Assembly: GCA_004154925.1 (NCBI GenBank)
Contig: QJNS01000192.1
Coordinates: 62,001-126,000, forward strand
Direction of reading: 5' to 3'
DNA length: 64,000 nucleotides
Source of the DNA: Monosporascus cannonballus
Lineage: Eukaryota > Ascomycota > Sordariomycetes > Xylariales
Under the pieces are notes generated by a model that was not told where the DNA came from, ran no database searches, and saw only the letters and a program-made list of their open reading frames with translations. The position numbers were made by a program, and so were the translations under genes. Shown piece by piece: positions 50,311 to 59,809 of this stretch; the stretch's first letter is position 1; each line of letters starts with the position of its first letter.

Positions 50311-50651
50311 GTAAGTGCTTTTCTTTATCATGAATAATTTCCCGAGCTTCACGACGTCCGACACCTAGTCGCATATCACCATTCACGCGCGCCCCTAGTT
50401 CTCCACTTGTCTCCTTTCCATTCTCATCATCTTGCGATTCGATCATCAACTTCCTTCTACGCATCACACGAAAGGTCGGTCATAAGATATATCTTGCCAG
50501 TAGGCCATCGCCTTCAGCAGCGAGTGATTCGATTGTCTGTTGTCGCGTTCCCCAGACATATCACACCTGACGCGTACATCTTGAATCAAATTCATTACCG
50601 TTAGACCTGTCGGTGTTGACGCATATCGACTAACCCTTCTAACCGGTATAG
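50311..50651 (+). other. Probable 5' UTR intron of the G-alpha gene
   Basis: A strong donor (TTG|GTAAGTGC) at 50,311 and an acceptor (CCGGTATAG) ending at 50,651, preceded by GACTAACC/TTCTAACC branch candidates, bracket 341 nt in the leader about 100 nt upstream of the start codon. The intron contains no convincing coding exon. It is a prediction from splice motifs only. Confidence 0.45.
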
Positions 50652-50751
50652 GCGGCGTTGTGGTCGCTTGAGCCCGAGTCAATAAGACACATCACGGGAT
50701 CCATTCTTTTCATATTTGCCATCAGATACGCCACACATCCCATCCGTCAAG

Positions 50752-51996
50752 ATGGGTTGCGGAATGAGCACGGAGGACAAGGAGGGCAAGGCCCGGAACG
50801 AGGAGATTGAGAACCAGCTCAAACGGGATAAGATGATGCAGCGGAACGAGATCAAGATGCTTCTTCTGGGTTAGTGGCCATCTCGCTCCGACGGAAATCC
50901 AAAATCATCCTAATGCTCCCTCTAGGTGCTGGTGAATCCGGAAAGTCGACCATCCTGAAGCAGATGAAGCTTATCCACGAAGGCGGGTACTCACGGGATG
51001 AGCGGGAATCGTTCAAGGAAATTATCTTCAGCAACACGGTCCAGTCAATGCGCGTCATTCTCGAGGCCATGGAGTCTCTGGAACTACCACTGGAGGATCA
51101 GCGCATGGAGTATCACGTCCAGACAATCTTCATGCAGCCCGCCCAGATCGAAGGGGATGTCCTACCTCCCGAGGTTGGCAACGCCATCGAGGCTTTGTGG
51201 AAGGATCACGGAGTTCAGCAGTGTTTCAAGCGGTCCCGAGAATACCAATTGAACGATTCGGCGAGATAGTACGTGTTCCAATTCTCTACGCCGACGCAAG
51301 TTGGCGATGAGTTCTAACCTGTCTACAGCTACTTTGATAACATTGCCCGCATCGCCGCTCCCGACTACATGCCCAACGATCAGGACGTACTGCGCTCTCG
51401 TGTCAAGACGACCGGTATTACCGAGACGACCTTCATTATCGGTGATCTGACGTACAGGATGTTCGATGTCGGTGGCCAGCGGTCGGAGCGGAAGAAGTGG
51501 ATCCACTGCTTCGAGAACGTCACTACCATCCTCTTCTTGGTTGCCATTTCCGAATACGACCAGCTGCTTTTCGAGGATGAGACGGTCAACCGTATGCAAG
51601 AGGCTCTGACGCTGTTCGACTCCATCTGCAATTCGCGGTGGTTCATCAAAACTTCTATCATCCTGTTCTTGAACAAGATCGATAGGTTTAAGGAGAAGCT
51701 CCCTGTGAGCCCTATGAAGAATTACTTCCCTGACTACGAGGGTGGCGATGATTACGCCGCCGCCTGCGACTACATCCTAAACAGATTCGTCAGCCTCAAC
51801 CAGCACGAGACGAAACAAATATATACGCACTTCACCTGCGCGACGGACACGACGCAGATTCGCTTCGTAATGGCTGCGGTCAACGGTAAGTGGATTCTTC
51901 CCAACCCATTGAGGACTTGGGTATGCGAGCAACGTGCTAACTACGTCTCTAGACATCATCATCCAAGAAAACCTTCGTCTGTGCGGCTTGATCTGA
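50752..51996 (+). CDS. gna1: G-protein alpha subunit, G-alpha-i class (GNA-1/MAGB/CPG-1-like)
   Basis: Exons 50,752-50,869, 50,926-51,268, 51,329-51,885 and 51,953-51,996 give 353 residues, the standard length. Introns are 56, 60 and 67 nt. The N-terminus MGCGMS carries the myristoylation glycine and palmitoylation cysteine. Nucleotide-binding motifs are present: GAGESGKS (40-47), the arginine-containing RVKTTGITE switch, DVGGQRSE with the catalytic Gln, NKID and TCAT. The end CGLI has the Cys at position -4 typical of pertussis-toxin-sensitive G-alpha-i proteins. It cycles GDP/GTP at the plasma membrane downstream of seven-transmembrane receptors and controls cAMP signalling, growth, mating and virulence-related development in filamentous ascomycetes. 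The start is certain because of the lipidation motif. The gene is intact. Confidence 0.97.
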
Positions 51997-53827
51997 GTTT
52001 ATGCGGGAGATGATATCAAAATACCCTTTATACCTCCTCGGCGACTGCCAGTAATTCTATATATCTGGCCCAAAACGTCGATATGTACTCTTTGCGGCCA
52101 ATTACCCAACGGAGCTTCCATGACCCTGTTCTACGCTACAAAGCCAGGGGCACATATTTTCCCTCCGTTTTAGCGCCACCGCATCCTCAAAGTTCTCGCC
52201 TTGTTGGCATGTTGGAACTCCCCAACGACAAGGCTTAGACAGAAGACGGCAGCGGCGGGAGGGGAGCATTGCATCTAAATTACGGCGGTTACATATCTTG
52301 TTTAATTACGAATTTCCCGGTGTCGGTCTTTTCTTGATTTCCTTTCTGCTACGAAGGCATGTGATATCCCTTCCTCGAGCGACCAAAAATCCCTCAATGT
52401 GTAGTGTAGGGAGGAAGTCCTGCGGTGGTTAGGGTGGAGCAACGCTTGTGACGATACTATACCATGACAGCTACCAGAGGGGACTCCTGCGGATGGTCCC
52501 AGGAAATGGTTGGATTTGTCTAAAGATAAATGAAACTGATCGATCCATCCCAAACCGCGTGAAGGTTGTAAAATGTTTAAGACTCAAGCTCATCTTGTAT
52601 GTGCTGATGCGCATGACGCATTTATGGCAAGATTACCTAAAGCAATCCTAGACTCCATTCGAGACTCGTAACCGGAAGACCCGTCCCACGAATCCATCGT
52701 CTTGGAAAGGCTGCCGTTCCAAAGGAAAGTCAACAGTGAAACACCTTCGTCCTCCCCACACCGGCTCAATGCGATGGGAGGTTTTGGTACGGATCGCGGC
52801 TCCCACCGCCGCCTTCCCTCGAAAGCTAGAGACAACCCTTACTATTCTTCCGTTTGAATACGTGCCTAGTCGCGCCCATTGTTGAATACCTTAACTTGGC
52901 TATTGAGGGGGAGACGCAACAATGACACCCACACAGGCACACCAGCGCGCGCACGCGTGGTGATTGGTTGTATCCAGCCAGCCAGTCAGACAGACTCGTT
53001 CTCTCGTCAGAGTAGTTAACTGACTGACCGTCCCGTCTATCGTTTGCGTGCTTGCATAATTCGCTGTCCACCCCGGCTGGATGCGCTCATAGGTCTTTTC
53101 TTAACCTGGTAGGCGCACTGACCTTCTGCCGAAGACTGGCTGGCTTGGTAATACGAGTCGACCACTTCGTGACATGCGTGGAACAGATTTCTTGCCAGGA
53201 AGAGAAATCTAGAGAAGGGACTAGCTTAGCTGTGGAGGAGGATAGCTTGTAGTTAGTTATCAGATGGAACCCACGATCTCGGGATGGGATGTCATAACGT
53301 ACGTACTAGGACACGTGAACAGGAAGCGGACTACCCGACCTAACATGGAGGTTTCGACAAAGGAGGGTCTGGGATTGGCGACGACGTGTCGAACCGCTTT
53401 GCGTCTATGGCATTTTTTATTTACCCCTCTCCTACCCCCAACCGGGTTCACGGGGGCCTCGGGCCGCGCTCTGCCAGCCTCAACACGTATTAGGAGATAC
53501 GATTTCTCTCATACGGGGGGCCTTTTCCTCAGCAGCTTCCGATTCCGAGACATCGTTCCCTTGCACCGGATATAGATAGCATCAGCTACCGTTCATATCG
53601 CCTCGCCAAGAGGAACACCGCAGCGCCTGAAACCAAGTTGCATTCGTCCCGTTCCGTGACAAACCAGAAGCCGGCGGCGACGACAACATACGCCCAATAC
53701 CCCGATATAACCGCCTAGCAAGCCCCGGGTCCCGGTCTTACGAGCCTCTCCCTTGTTTGCTCGATCACCAGACTGCCCTCAGATCACCGCACCAGTTCCC
53801 TCACCCACGCTCCCCCTGAGTCAGAAA
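51997..53827. other. Intergenic downstream of the G-alpha gene
   Basis: About 1.8 kb with the G-alpha 3' untranslated region at its left. Frames of 62-103 codons occur on both strands but show no motif. The DNA becomes GC-rich toward 53,400-53,830. No RNA gene was recognised. Confidence 0.5.
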
Positions 53828-54130
53828 ATGCCAGAATATACGCGCCGACCAGCGCCCGGGGCGGTCACGCCGCGGCGCCTGTGGCGCGCCATGGGTAGGG
53901 ACTCGCTCAGCTGCGACGACGGGCCGCCGCTGCGGTGGCTGCCGTTGTGGTGGAGGACTCGCATCGTGGTCGGTAAGTATGAGAAGGAGATATCCGCGTC
54001 AGCGGTGACGTGTGTTCGTCTGGCTGCCTGTGGACGGAAGGCGATAGTCGCTTTTTGCTGGGGAGGGAAGCTTTGCTTGCTTGTGGATGGGACGACACTC
54101 GTGGGCGTTGCAGGTGCTATGAAGAATTAA
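53828..54130 (+). CDS. Possible 53-residue small protein with one intron
   Basis: I do not recognise this gene. The ATG at 53,828 opens a GC-rich frame (MPEYTRRPAPGAVTPRRLWR) ending at a strong donor GTAAGTATG at 53,973. An acceptor GTTGCAG at 54,113 rejoins the frame for GAMKN and a TAA at 54,128-54,130. The 141-nt intron is a multiple of three and is also open in frame, so the unspliced reading gives a longer protein. The spliced product is basic and Trp-rich (PLWWRTRIVV) with no signal peptide or recognisable domain. Splice motifs and GC-rich codon positions support it; shortness and lack of a known family argue against it. Confidence 0.3.
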   Translation: MPEYTRRPAPGAVTPRRLWRAMGRDSLSCDDGPPLRWLPLWWRTRIVVGKYEKEISASAVTCVRLAACGRKAIVAFCWGGKLCLLVDGTTLVGVAGAMKN

Positions 54131-54690
54131 ATATAAATATAATAGCTCTGTGAAGGTGTTGGCTCCTAGCCAAGAATTATTCATTGTTAAGGGGTAGGTA
54201 GACATCAGTGATGTTCACAGTCCCGGTGTCCGGCGCTTCGGACGAGCTAGGTATGATCTAAGAATGGTGGACAGGGTGATTTACATCATTGGAACTCGCA
54301 GCCTTAATTAGACATATTTAGTAAAAAAGGATCACTTGCCGTATCCGAGTTCGATTTATCCTTAAGTCTTCGACAGATCAACGCAGCAGGTCATGTTGGG
54401 CGTTGTTCGGCAAGGCAGACCAAACGTCTCGACAGTTCCGAAGCAAGTTATGTCGCCTACGGGCCACAAAGTCGCCATAGTGCATTGGTATCAGAAGGGA
54501 GAAGTCCCTGGCCGGTCAGGGGCTTCCAAGGCTATAATACCCACCATGCTTTAAAACGTTCATGTTCGCGCGATCATCAGGCCCTAAACATCTCCAAGTC
54601 GAATGTACCAGAAGAAAAAGACAGAGTCAAAATAGAAGTCGCCCCGTATATGCCCTTGTTTGTCTATAATTCTAATTACGCCGCATAAGT
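54131..54690. other. Intergenic
   Basis: About 560 bp between the possible small gene and the CDC123 stop codon. It includes the CDC123 3' end. A short GAGTTCGATTTATCC at about 54,347 superficially resembles a Pol III B box, but no tRNA fold was found around it. Confidence 0.45.
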
Positions 54691-56032
54691 TCAGTCCTTG
54701 TCGTTCATCTCCCAGTTCGCGATGTTCGACCGATACTCGACCATCTCCCTCCACTTCTCGGCAAACTCGCACATGCCGCCATCGCCGGCCAGACTAGCGT
54801 CCACGACGTCCTTCGGCAGCTTGTGCGCCGAGTACTGGGGCGAGCTAAGGTTGTACGCGGCCTGATCCTCCTCCTCGACTAGCCTCAGTTCCGGCACGAA
54901 GTCGTCGTCTTCCTCCTCTTCTTCCTCCCCGTCTCCGCCGCTCGTCGAGCCGGTGGAGCCTCCCTCCTCCTCCTCCTCGGCGGACGCCGTGCCCAGGACT
55001 GGACTGGGCACCTCCAGGTCCAGCAGCTCCCGCCAGCCGAAGAGCAGGGTGTCGGTGTGCGGCGCCCAGGGATTAATGTCGATGAGCCTGGCGCGGCCGA
55101 GGGGCTCGTCCTCACCCTCGGGGATGTAGACGTCGAAGACGAAGCTGCCGTCGGGGAAAGTGAAGCGCAGCCGGTGGTTGAAGAGCTGGGCCACGCGCGC
55201 GACGATGTCGGCGCGCAGTCCCTTCAGGAAGTCGAAGTAGTTGAGGTCCCGTTGCGAGATGGCCACCAGGTTCCGGTGCTTCACGAAGCACCGGAACTCC
55301 ATGGCCGTGTGCGGGTTGAAGTACGACCTCAGCACCAGGACCGGCTTGAAGGACGGCGGGGCGTTGGAGGAGGAGGCGGACGGAAAGGCGCCGCCGCTGC
55401 TGGGGGACGGGGTGCAGTCGTCGAATGCGTGCTCTAGGTCGTGAGTAATGAAATTGGAGCTCTTGAGGAGTAGATAGATGTCATTGGGAGTAGTGCACTT
55501 TATCGTGTTCTGGTGCGGCGAGATCCACGTTGCGTCTTTGGGCGCCGACCAATTCAGTTTCGGGGCCACTGCGCCGCCGAGTCCTGCGATCTTGTCCTTG
55601 ATCGCCTGGTGGAGTTCCGGGAACCTTCGGTTCGGCGGCAACCTGAGAGGTTCATCCTCATCACTGTCCGAGTCCGAGTCCGTATCATCATCCTCGTTCT
55701 GGGCTCGTGACTGAGGAGCCCCGGAGGGTGCTGATGCCCACTCCTCATCATCATCGTCGTCTGCCGTGGCATCTTCGTCATCCGCCAAGACGATGCCGTC
55801 CTCGCGGATGTACTCTATGAATTCCGGCGTCAGCTGTATTATGCGTGACCTGATACAGGCTGACCGGTATCTATATGACTGTTAGCTGTTTTCCTATCCC
55901 TTTTGCCTGATGAGGGCGAACTTACCTGGGGAACCAAGAGTCATATGAACAGTGGAGTATATGCTCTCTTGTGATAGGCGGGAACTGAGCGGCAGCGCCT
56001 GAGACGGGTTGTGATTCAGTGATGGCCGGCAT
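54691..56032 (-). CDS. cdc123: CDC123 (D123 family), eIF2 assembly factor
   Basis: Exons 56,032-55,926 and 55,870-54,691, separated by a 55-nt intron (GTAAGT donor, AGCTAAC branch, TATAG acceptor), give 428 residues. The start MPAITESQPV is followed by HILHCSYDSWFPRYRSACIR and IIQLTPEFIEYI, which are typical of the family. An acidic Asp/Ser-rich insert follows. Then come the ATP-grasp-like core blocks (KLNWSAPKDATWISP, LVLRSYFNPHTAMEFRCFV, NHRLRFTFPDGSFVFDVYI, ARLIDINPWAPHTD) and a long acidic stretch before the C-terminal part. Cdc123 promotes assembly of the eIF2 heterotrimer and is needed for translation initiation. The gene is intact, and divergent from CWC21. Confidence 0.95.
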
Positions 56033-56599
56033 TCTATCCAAGCCGCTTGTATTTTCTGTGGGGGATTATATAAGCTTGTAGGGATGGGTAGATAATTTAG
56101 GAGATACCCAAAGATCTAAAATGCAAATCCGGCTTGAAATAATGGAGATGTTTAAAAGAGTAGATATCCAAGTCGCCGTTCGCCTCAGTCGGCCTTTGTG
56201 ACTGTCATGCCAAGTACAACTTTATAGCGGGGCAAATTCGGGCTTGGCGGGGTCCAAGATGATGCACATTATCCCGTGCTCCGCTACAAGCTTGGGGAGC
56301 TCCAGTCAAGCCCCACAAATACCATTCTGTCACCATACTCCACCTTCCACTACGGGCCACCACCATATTCTCCAATACATACCTACATATCCGCGTACTA
56401 TGTGCTCGGTACTTCTTATCAACTTACACCCGGAGAGCGGCTTCCCCCCAACGAGGCGAGCTCCTTATCACCATATCACATCACGTACTAGTTTAGACAG
56501 ACAGGCAGACAGACGGACAGACAACCTACCCTACAGACAGTCAGATCGGTGAGCGACCGACCGAACGAAAGAAGAAGGAGGAGNNNNNNNNNNAAACCC

Positions 56600-56630
<31 letters not shown>

Positions 56631-56642
56631 AAAAAAGAAAAG
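56033..56642. promoter_or_regulatory. Divergent promoter region of CDC123 and CWC21 with an assembly gap
   Basis: A 610-bp shared intergenic region. It contains ten unknown bases (56,584-56,593) followed at once by a run of 24 C (56,597-56,620) and 16 A (56,621-56,636) that ends just before the CWC21 start codon. The gap lies in the CWC21 leader, so the exact leader sequence and length are unreliable. The left part holds both promoters; no core element could be defined. Confidence 0.7.
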
Positions 56643-57328
56643 ATGTCCGACAACGTAGGCCTCTCGACGCCGCGGGGCAGCGGGACCTCTGGCTACGTGC
56701 AGCGCAACCTGGCGCACATGAAGCCGCGCGACCGGGCGGCGCCCTACCCGCCCAAGGACGACCTCGACAGCCTGCGGCACCGCCAGCGGCAGCCGGACCG
56801 CGAGATCCTGGAGCACGAGCGCAAGCGCGAGGTCGAGGTCAAGGTGTTCGAGCTGCGGGACCGGCTGGAGGACGAGGGGTGAGTTTTCTCCGCCTCTCTT
56901 CTTTTCCTCTCCCTATCTATCTCTGTGCGCTCTCTGCGACCGTCCCCACCCCCGTCTGTAGTACGCTGACTGACGTCGGACGTCTTTCCAGCGTCGACGA
57001 GGACGAGATCGACGAGCGGTGCGACGCCCTGCGCAAGGAGCTCCTCCAGGCCAAGCAGAGGGGCGGCAATAACAACAACAACAAACCCGGATCCGGGCCC
57101 GGGCCCGTCAGGAAGGGGCAGCTCAAGCCGCACCAGGTGCACGAGTTGGCCGACGCCAAGATCAGGGAGAGCGAGCGGCTGCGGAGCGCGCTGCGCATCA
57201 GCAAGGATTACGAGGAGGGCGGCCACTGGAAGAGGCAGGAGGAGCGTCTCGCGAGGAAGGCCCGGGAGGAGGAGGAGGCGGCGACGGCGGCGGCGGCGGA
57301 CAGAGGGGACAGGACGGAGCGAGAATAA
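56643..57328 (+). CDS. cwc21: CWC21/Cwf21-type spliceosome protein (SRRM2 N-terminal homologue)
   Basis: Exons 56,643-56,878 and 56,992-57,328 (113-nt intron, GTGAGT donor, CTGAC branch, TCCAG acceptor) give 190 residues. The N-terminus MSDNVGLSTPRGSGTSGYVQ is typical, followed by LRHRQRQPDREILEHERKR and the cwf21 domain (VKVFELRDRLEDEG, then VDEDEIDERCDALRKELL). A short Asn run and a basic, Glu-rich tail follow. Cwc21 associates with Prp8 and Snu114 in the activated spliceosome and influences splice-site use. The leader immediately upstream is disturbed by an assembly gap and homopolymers. The gene is complete and converges on the next gene 277 bp away. Confidence 0.93.
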
Positions 57329-57605
57329 GGAAAGGGGTCGTTTTCGGGGAGTTTCGATTCTTCAGAAAACTCGACGAAAGAAGGCAGGGAGAGGGTCTAC
57401 GGTTTTGCATTGCTTGGGGCAACAATCTCGGTCTGCATGGCGTTTAGGGCGTTCGACGGTCTGGATCGTAGTTACAGGGCACCTGCATCTAAGGGCTCAA
57501 TCTCTCAATTGGGAATCAATGGCAGATATGGCTCTGCAAGCTCGAGTTGACCTCATATTCCCCTATTCGAAGCGTGTTCTATGTCCTAGGCATGGGGTAT
57601 CAATA

Positions 57606-58947
57606 TCAGTTTGCCGCCAGGATTTGGGCGGCATCAATCGGAGGCGCACGATCCTCCTTCCCACCGTTCCTTTTCAGCTCCTCGGCCTGGCGGGCCTTTT
57701 CCTGGGCCTCCCTCCGCCGTTTCTGGCTGACGTACGAGGCATATCGGAGCGTCGCCAAGGTCAACACCGCCATGAAGAGTATGCCTAAGACCGACCGGCG
57801 AATCAGAATCCATCTGAGCGCCTCGATCTCCGACTTGGCCTCGCTATTCAGCAGAACGCTGATCTTCAGGTTTATTTGTTGGATCTGGATACGCTCAGTC
57901 AGTGCGGGTCTGTTTGATGCGCTTTATTCACGGGTAAATAAGATGACGGACCTTGCTCTCCATCGTCCTTTGCTCCTCTTGGACCGCCATCTTGCGGTCG
58001 TTGAACATGCCCTTGACCTCGTCCTTGAGGTTCTGGAGGTCCTGACTCATACGCTGGCTCAGAATGTCGACCTCGTGCTGCAGGTGAGTGCGCTGTTGGC
58101 GCGTCGTCTCGTCGGCCGCCCGTCTGTTCTTCACCACCTCGGCGCTCAGCTCGGAGCACGCGGCGTTGAAGAGGTATTTTTCCTAAGGGGAGGGAATATC
58201 AGCTAGGGAGCTTATCCGGTGTTGCGAGAGCCGGCCTACGTTATCGACATCGCTCTTGCTCACCAACCCCTCTTGGGCGAAGTCGAGATTCCGCGCCAAC
58301 ATGCCCCTGACAGCCTTCATGAGCGTGATGGCCTGGGCGTTGGTGTATCCGCCACTCTCTAGTTGCTTCACGAGCGTATATGTGTCGAAGTGGTGCATGT
58401 ATCGCGATGCAGAGATATAGGGTTGATGGGATGCCGAGTCCGGTGGCGGCGTGTGCAAAACCACTTCCATGGGGCCGCTGTGTCGCATCTTTTCTTCGGA
58501 TGCAGCTTGGCTGGCCTGTTGCCGAATTTGTCCAGGGGAAACCGAGGCAGGAGACGATTCCGCCTTCTCGGACTCCTTCGTCACATCGCTTGTTTTCTCG
58601 GTTTCGTTTGTAGATGCCTTCTCTTGACCTCTTGTTCTCGCTTCATGGTTTTCTCCGATACCCGTGCTGGAAGCATCAGGGCTCTTCTTTGAATTTTTGG
58701 AAGCGTCCTTATCTGGCCGCGGCACTTTTCGGCCGTTCGGATTCACCGGTAAGGGTTCAACAGCTTTGCCGTGCCTCTCAAACGAGGTCTGTCTCGCCCT
58801 GACGGAGGTAGAGAAAGGGGTAGCATATCGTTTGCGATGAGTCGAGGGTTTGCGACATCGGGTCTTCGTCTTTTGACCTGCCGACTCGGAGAGACGGATG
58901 CCTCTGAATAGGTGAGGGTATAGGAATGTTAAACGGGCGGCAGCCAT
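57606..58947 (-). CDS. Mitochondrial DUF1640 / CCDC90-like coiled-coil protein
   Basis: Exons 58,947-58,240, 58,182-57,952 and 57,884-57,606 give 405 residues. Introns are 57 and 67 nt, both phase 0. The start MAAARLTFLYPHLFRGIRLS is Arg-rich and free of acidic residues at first, as in a mitochondrial presequence. A disordered Lys/Ser/Glu-rich segment covers about 40-170. The DUF1640 domain follows (FDTYTLVKQLESGGYTNAQA, then a long coiled coil through ILSQRMSQDLQNLKDEV), with a single membrane segment near the end (VLGILFMAVLTLATL). The family includes yeast Fmp32 and animal MCUR1/CCDC90B and sits in the inner membrane. A role in respiratory complex assembly or calcium uptake is inferred from relatives only. 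The donor of intron 2 (GTCCGT) is weak but the frame and family fit are good. Confidence 0.88.
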
Positions 58948-59809
58948 GTTTGACGATTGTGGGCTGGGTTCTCCCCGTAGGCTATAATGAATATCGGAAC
59001 CGAAAAAACATGTCGGAATTTCAGGTCTATTTGAATTTCAGGTCCAAACTTGGTTTATGCAGGGTGAGCTTGAAGCAGAAGATAGTTAACGTCGGGGCTT
59101 CGGCGAGGTACACGTGGGGGGATGAGGGGACAGGGGGGAGGGACAGGGGCCGTCGCTAGCCGTCTCGGGTCGACAGCTGGAGGCGACGGACCGGCCGCAG
59201 TCAACAGCCATTTTGCAACCGTCACGAACCCATTCCCAATTCCAACCCCTGATTGGGCAGGCGGGGGTCATATTATATTAGTGCGTTGCCCGGCCACCCC
59301 GCATAACTGCCTAGTGCAGTAGGGGGAAAAAAAACAAGGCAGCCAGCCACCCAATTCCCCAGCTCCGGCGCTGAGGGTCCTCGTCGCCGAATGCGCTGTC
59401 AGCCGCCTCCGCTGCAAAGCTGAGCTGTCACCGCTACAAGGGGAGCGTCTGATTGCAGCGTTCTTTTTCTCAACACCAAGGTTTAGCGCAATTCTTCTCT
59501 TGTGATTCGGTCTCTACCTAGGTATTGGCTTCCTTCGCCATTGCAAATTGTTCTTCTACAGCCATTTGCATCCCATTGATGCCCCGTACTTACTCATCGG
59601 TACCCGGATATCGATACCTTATCCAACATACCCACCTAGTGCTCTCGTTATTGCTGATGAACAACAACTGAGGCGCTGACATTCCTGGAAGCTTTGCTAC
59701 CGCAATTCCCCCAACGTAGCGCCACTCCGCCATTGCGCATTCCAATCTCTTCTCGTGGAACCGCCGGCATTCTGACCGTGGTCGCCGGTAGCACGGGGTT
59801 GTCGCCATC
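58948..59809. promoter_or_regulatory. Divergent intergenic region
   Basis: About 860 bp between the DUF1640 gene (-) and the b561-like gene (+), so it should hold both promoters. Short G-rich and A-rich runs occur (GGGGGGATGAGGGG near 59,118; AAAAAAAA near 59,330). I see no defined element. Confidence 0.45.

Noticed and set aside
54340..54365. B-box-like GAGTTCGATTTATCC
   Set aside because: No matching A box or cloverleaf could be drawn around it.
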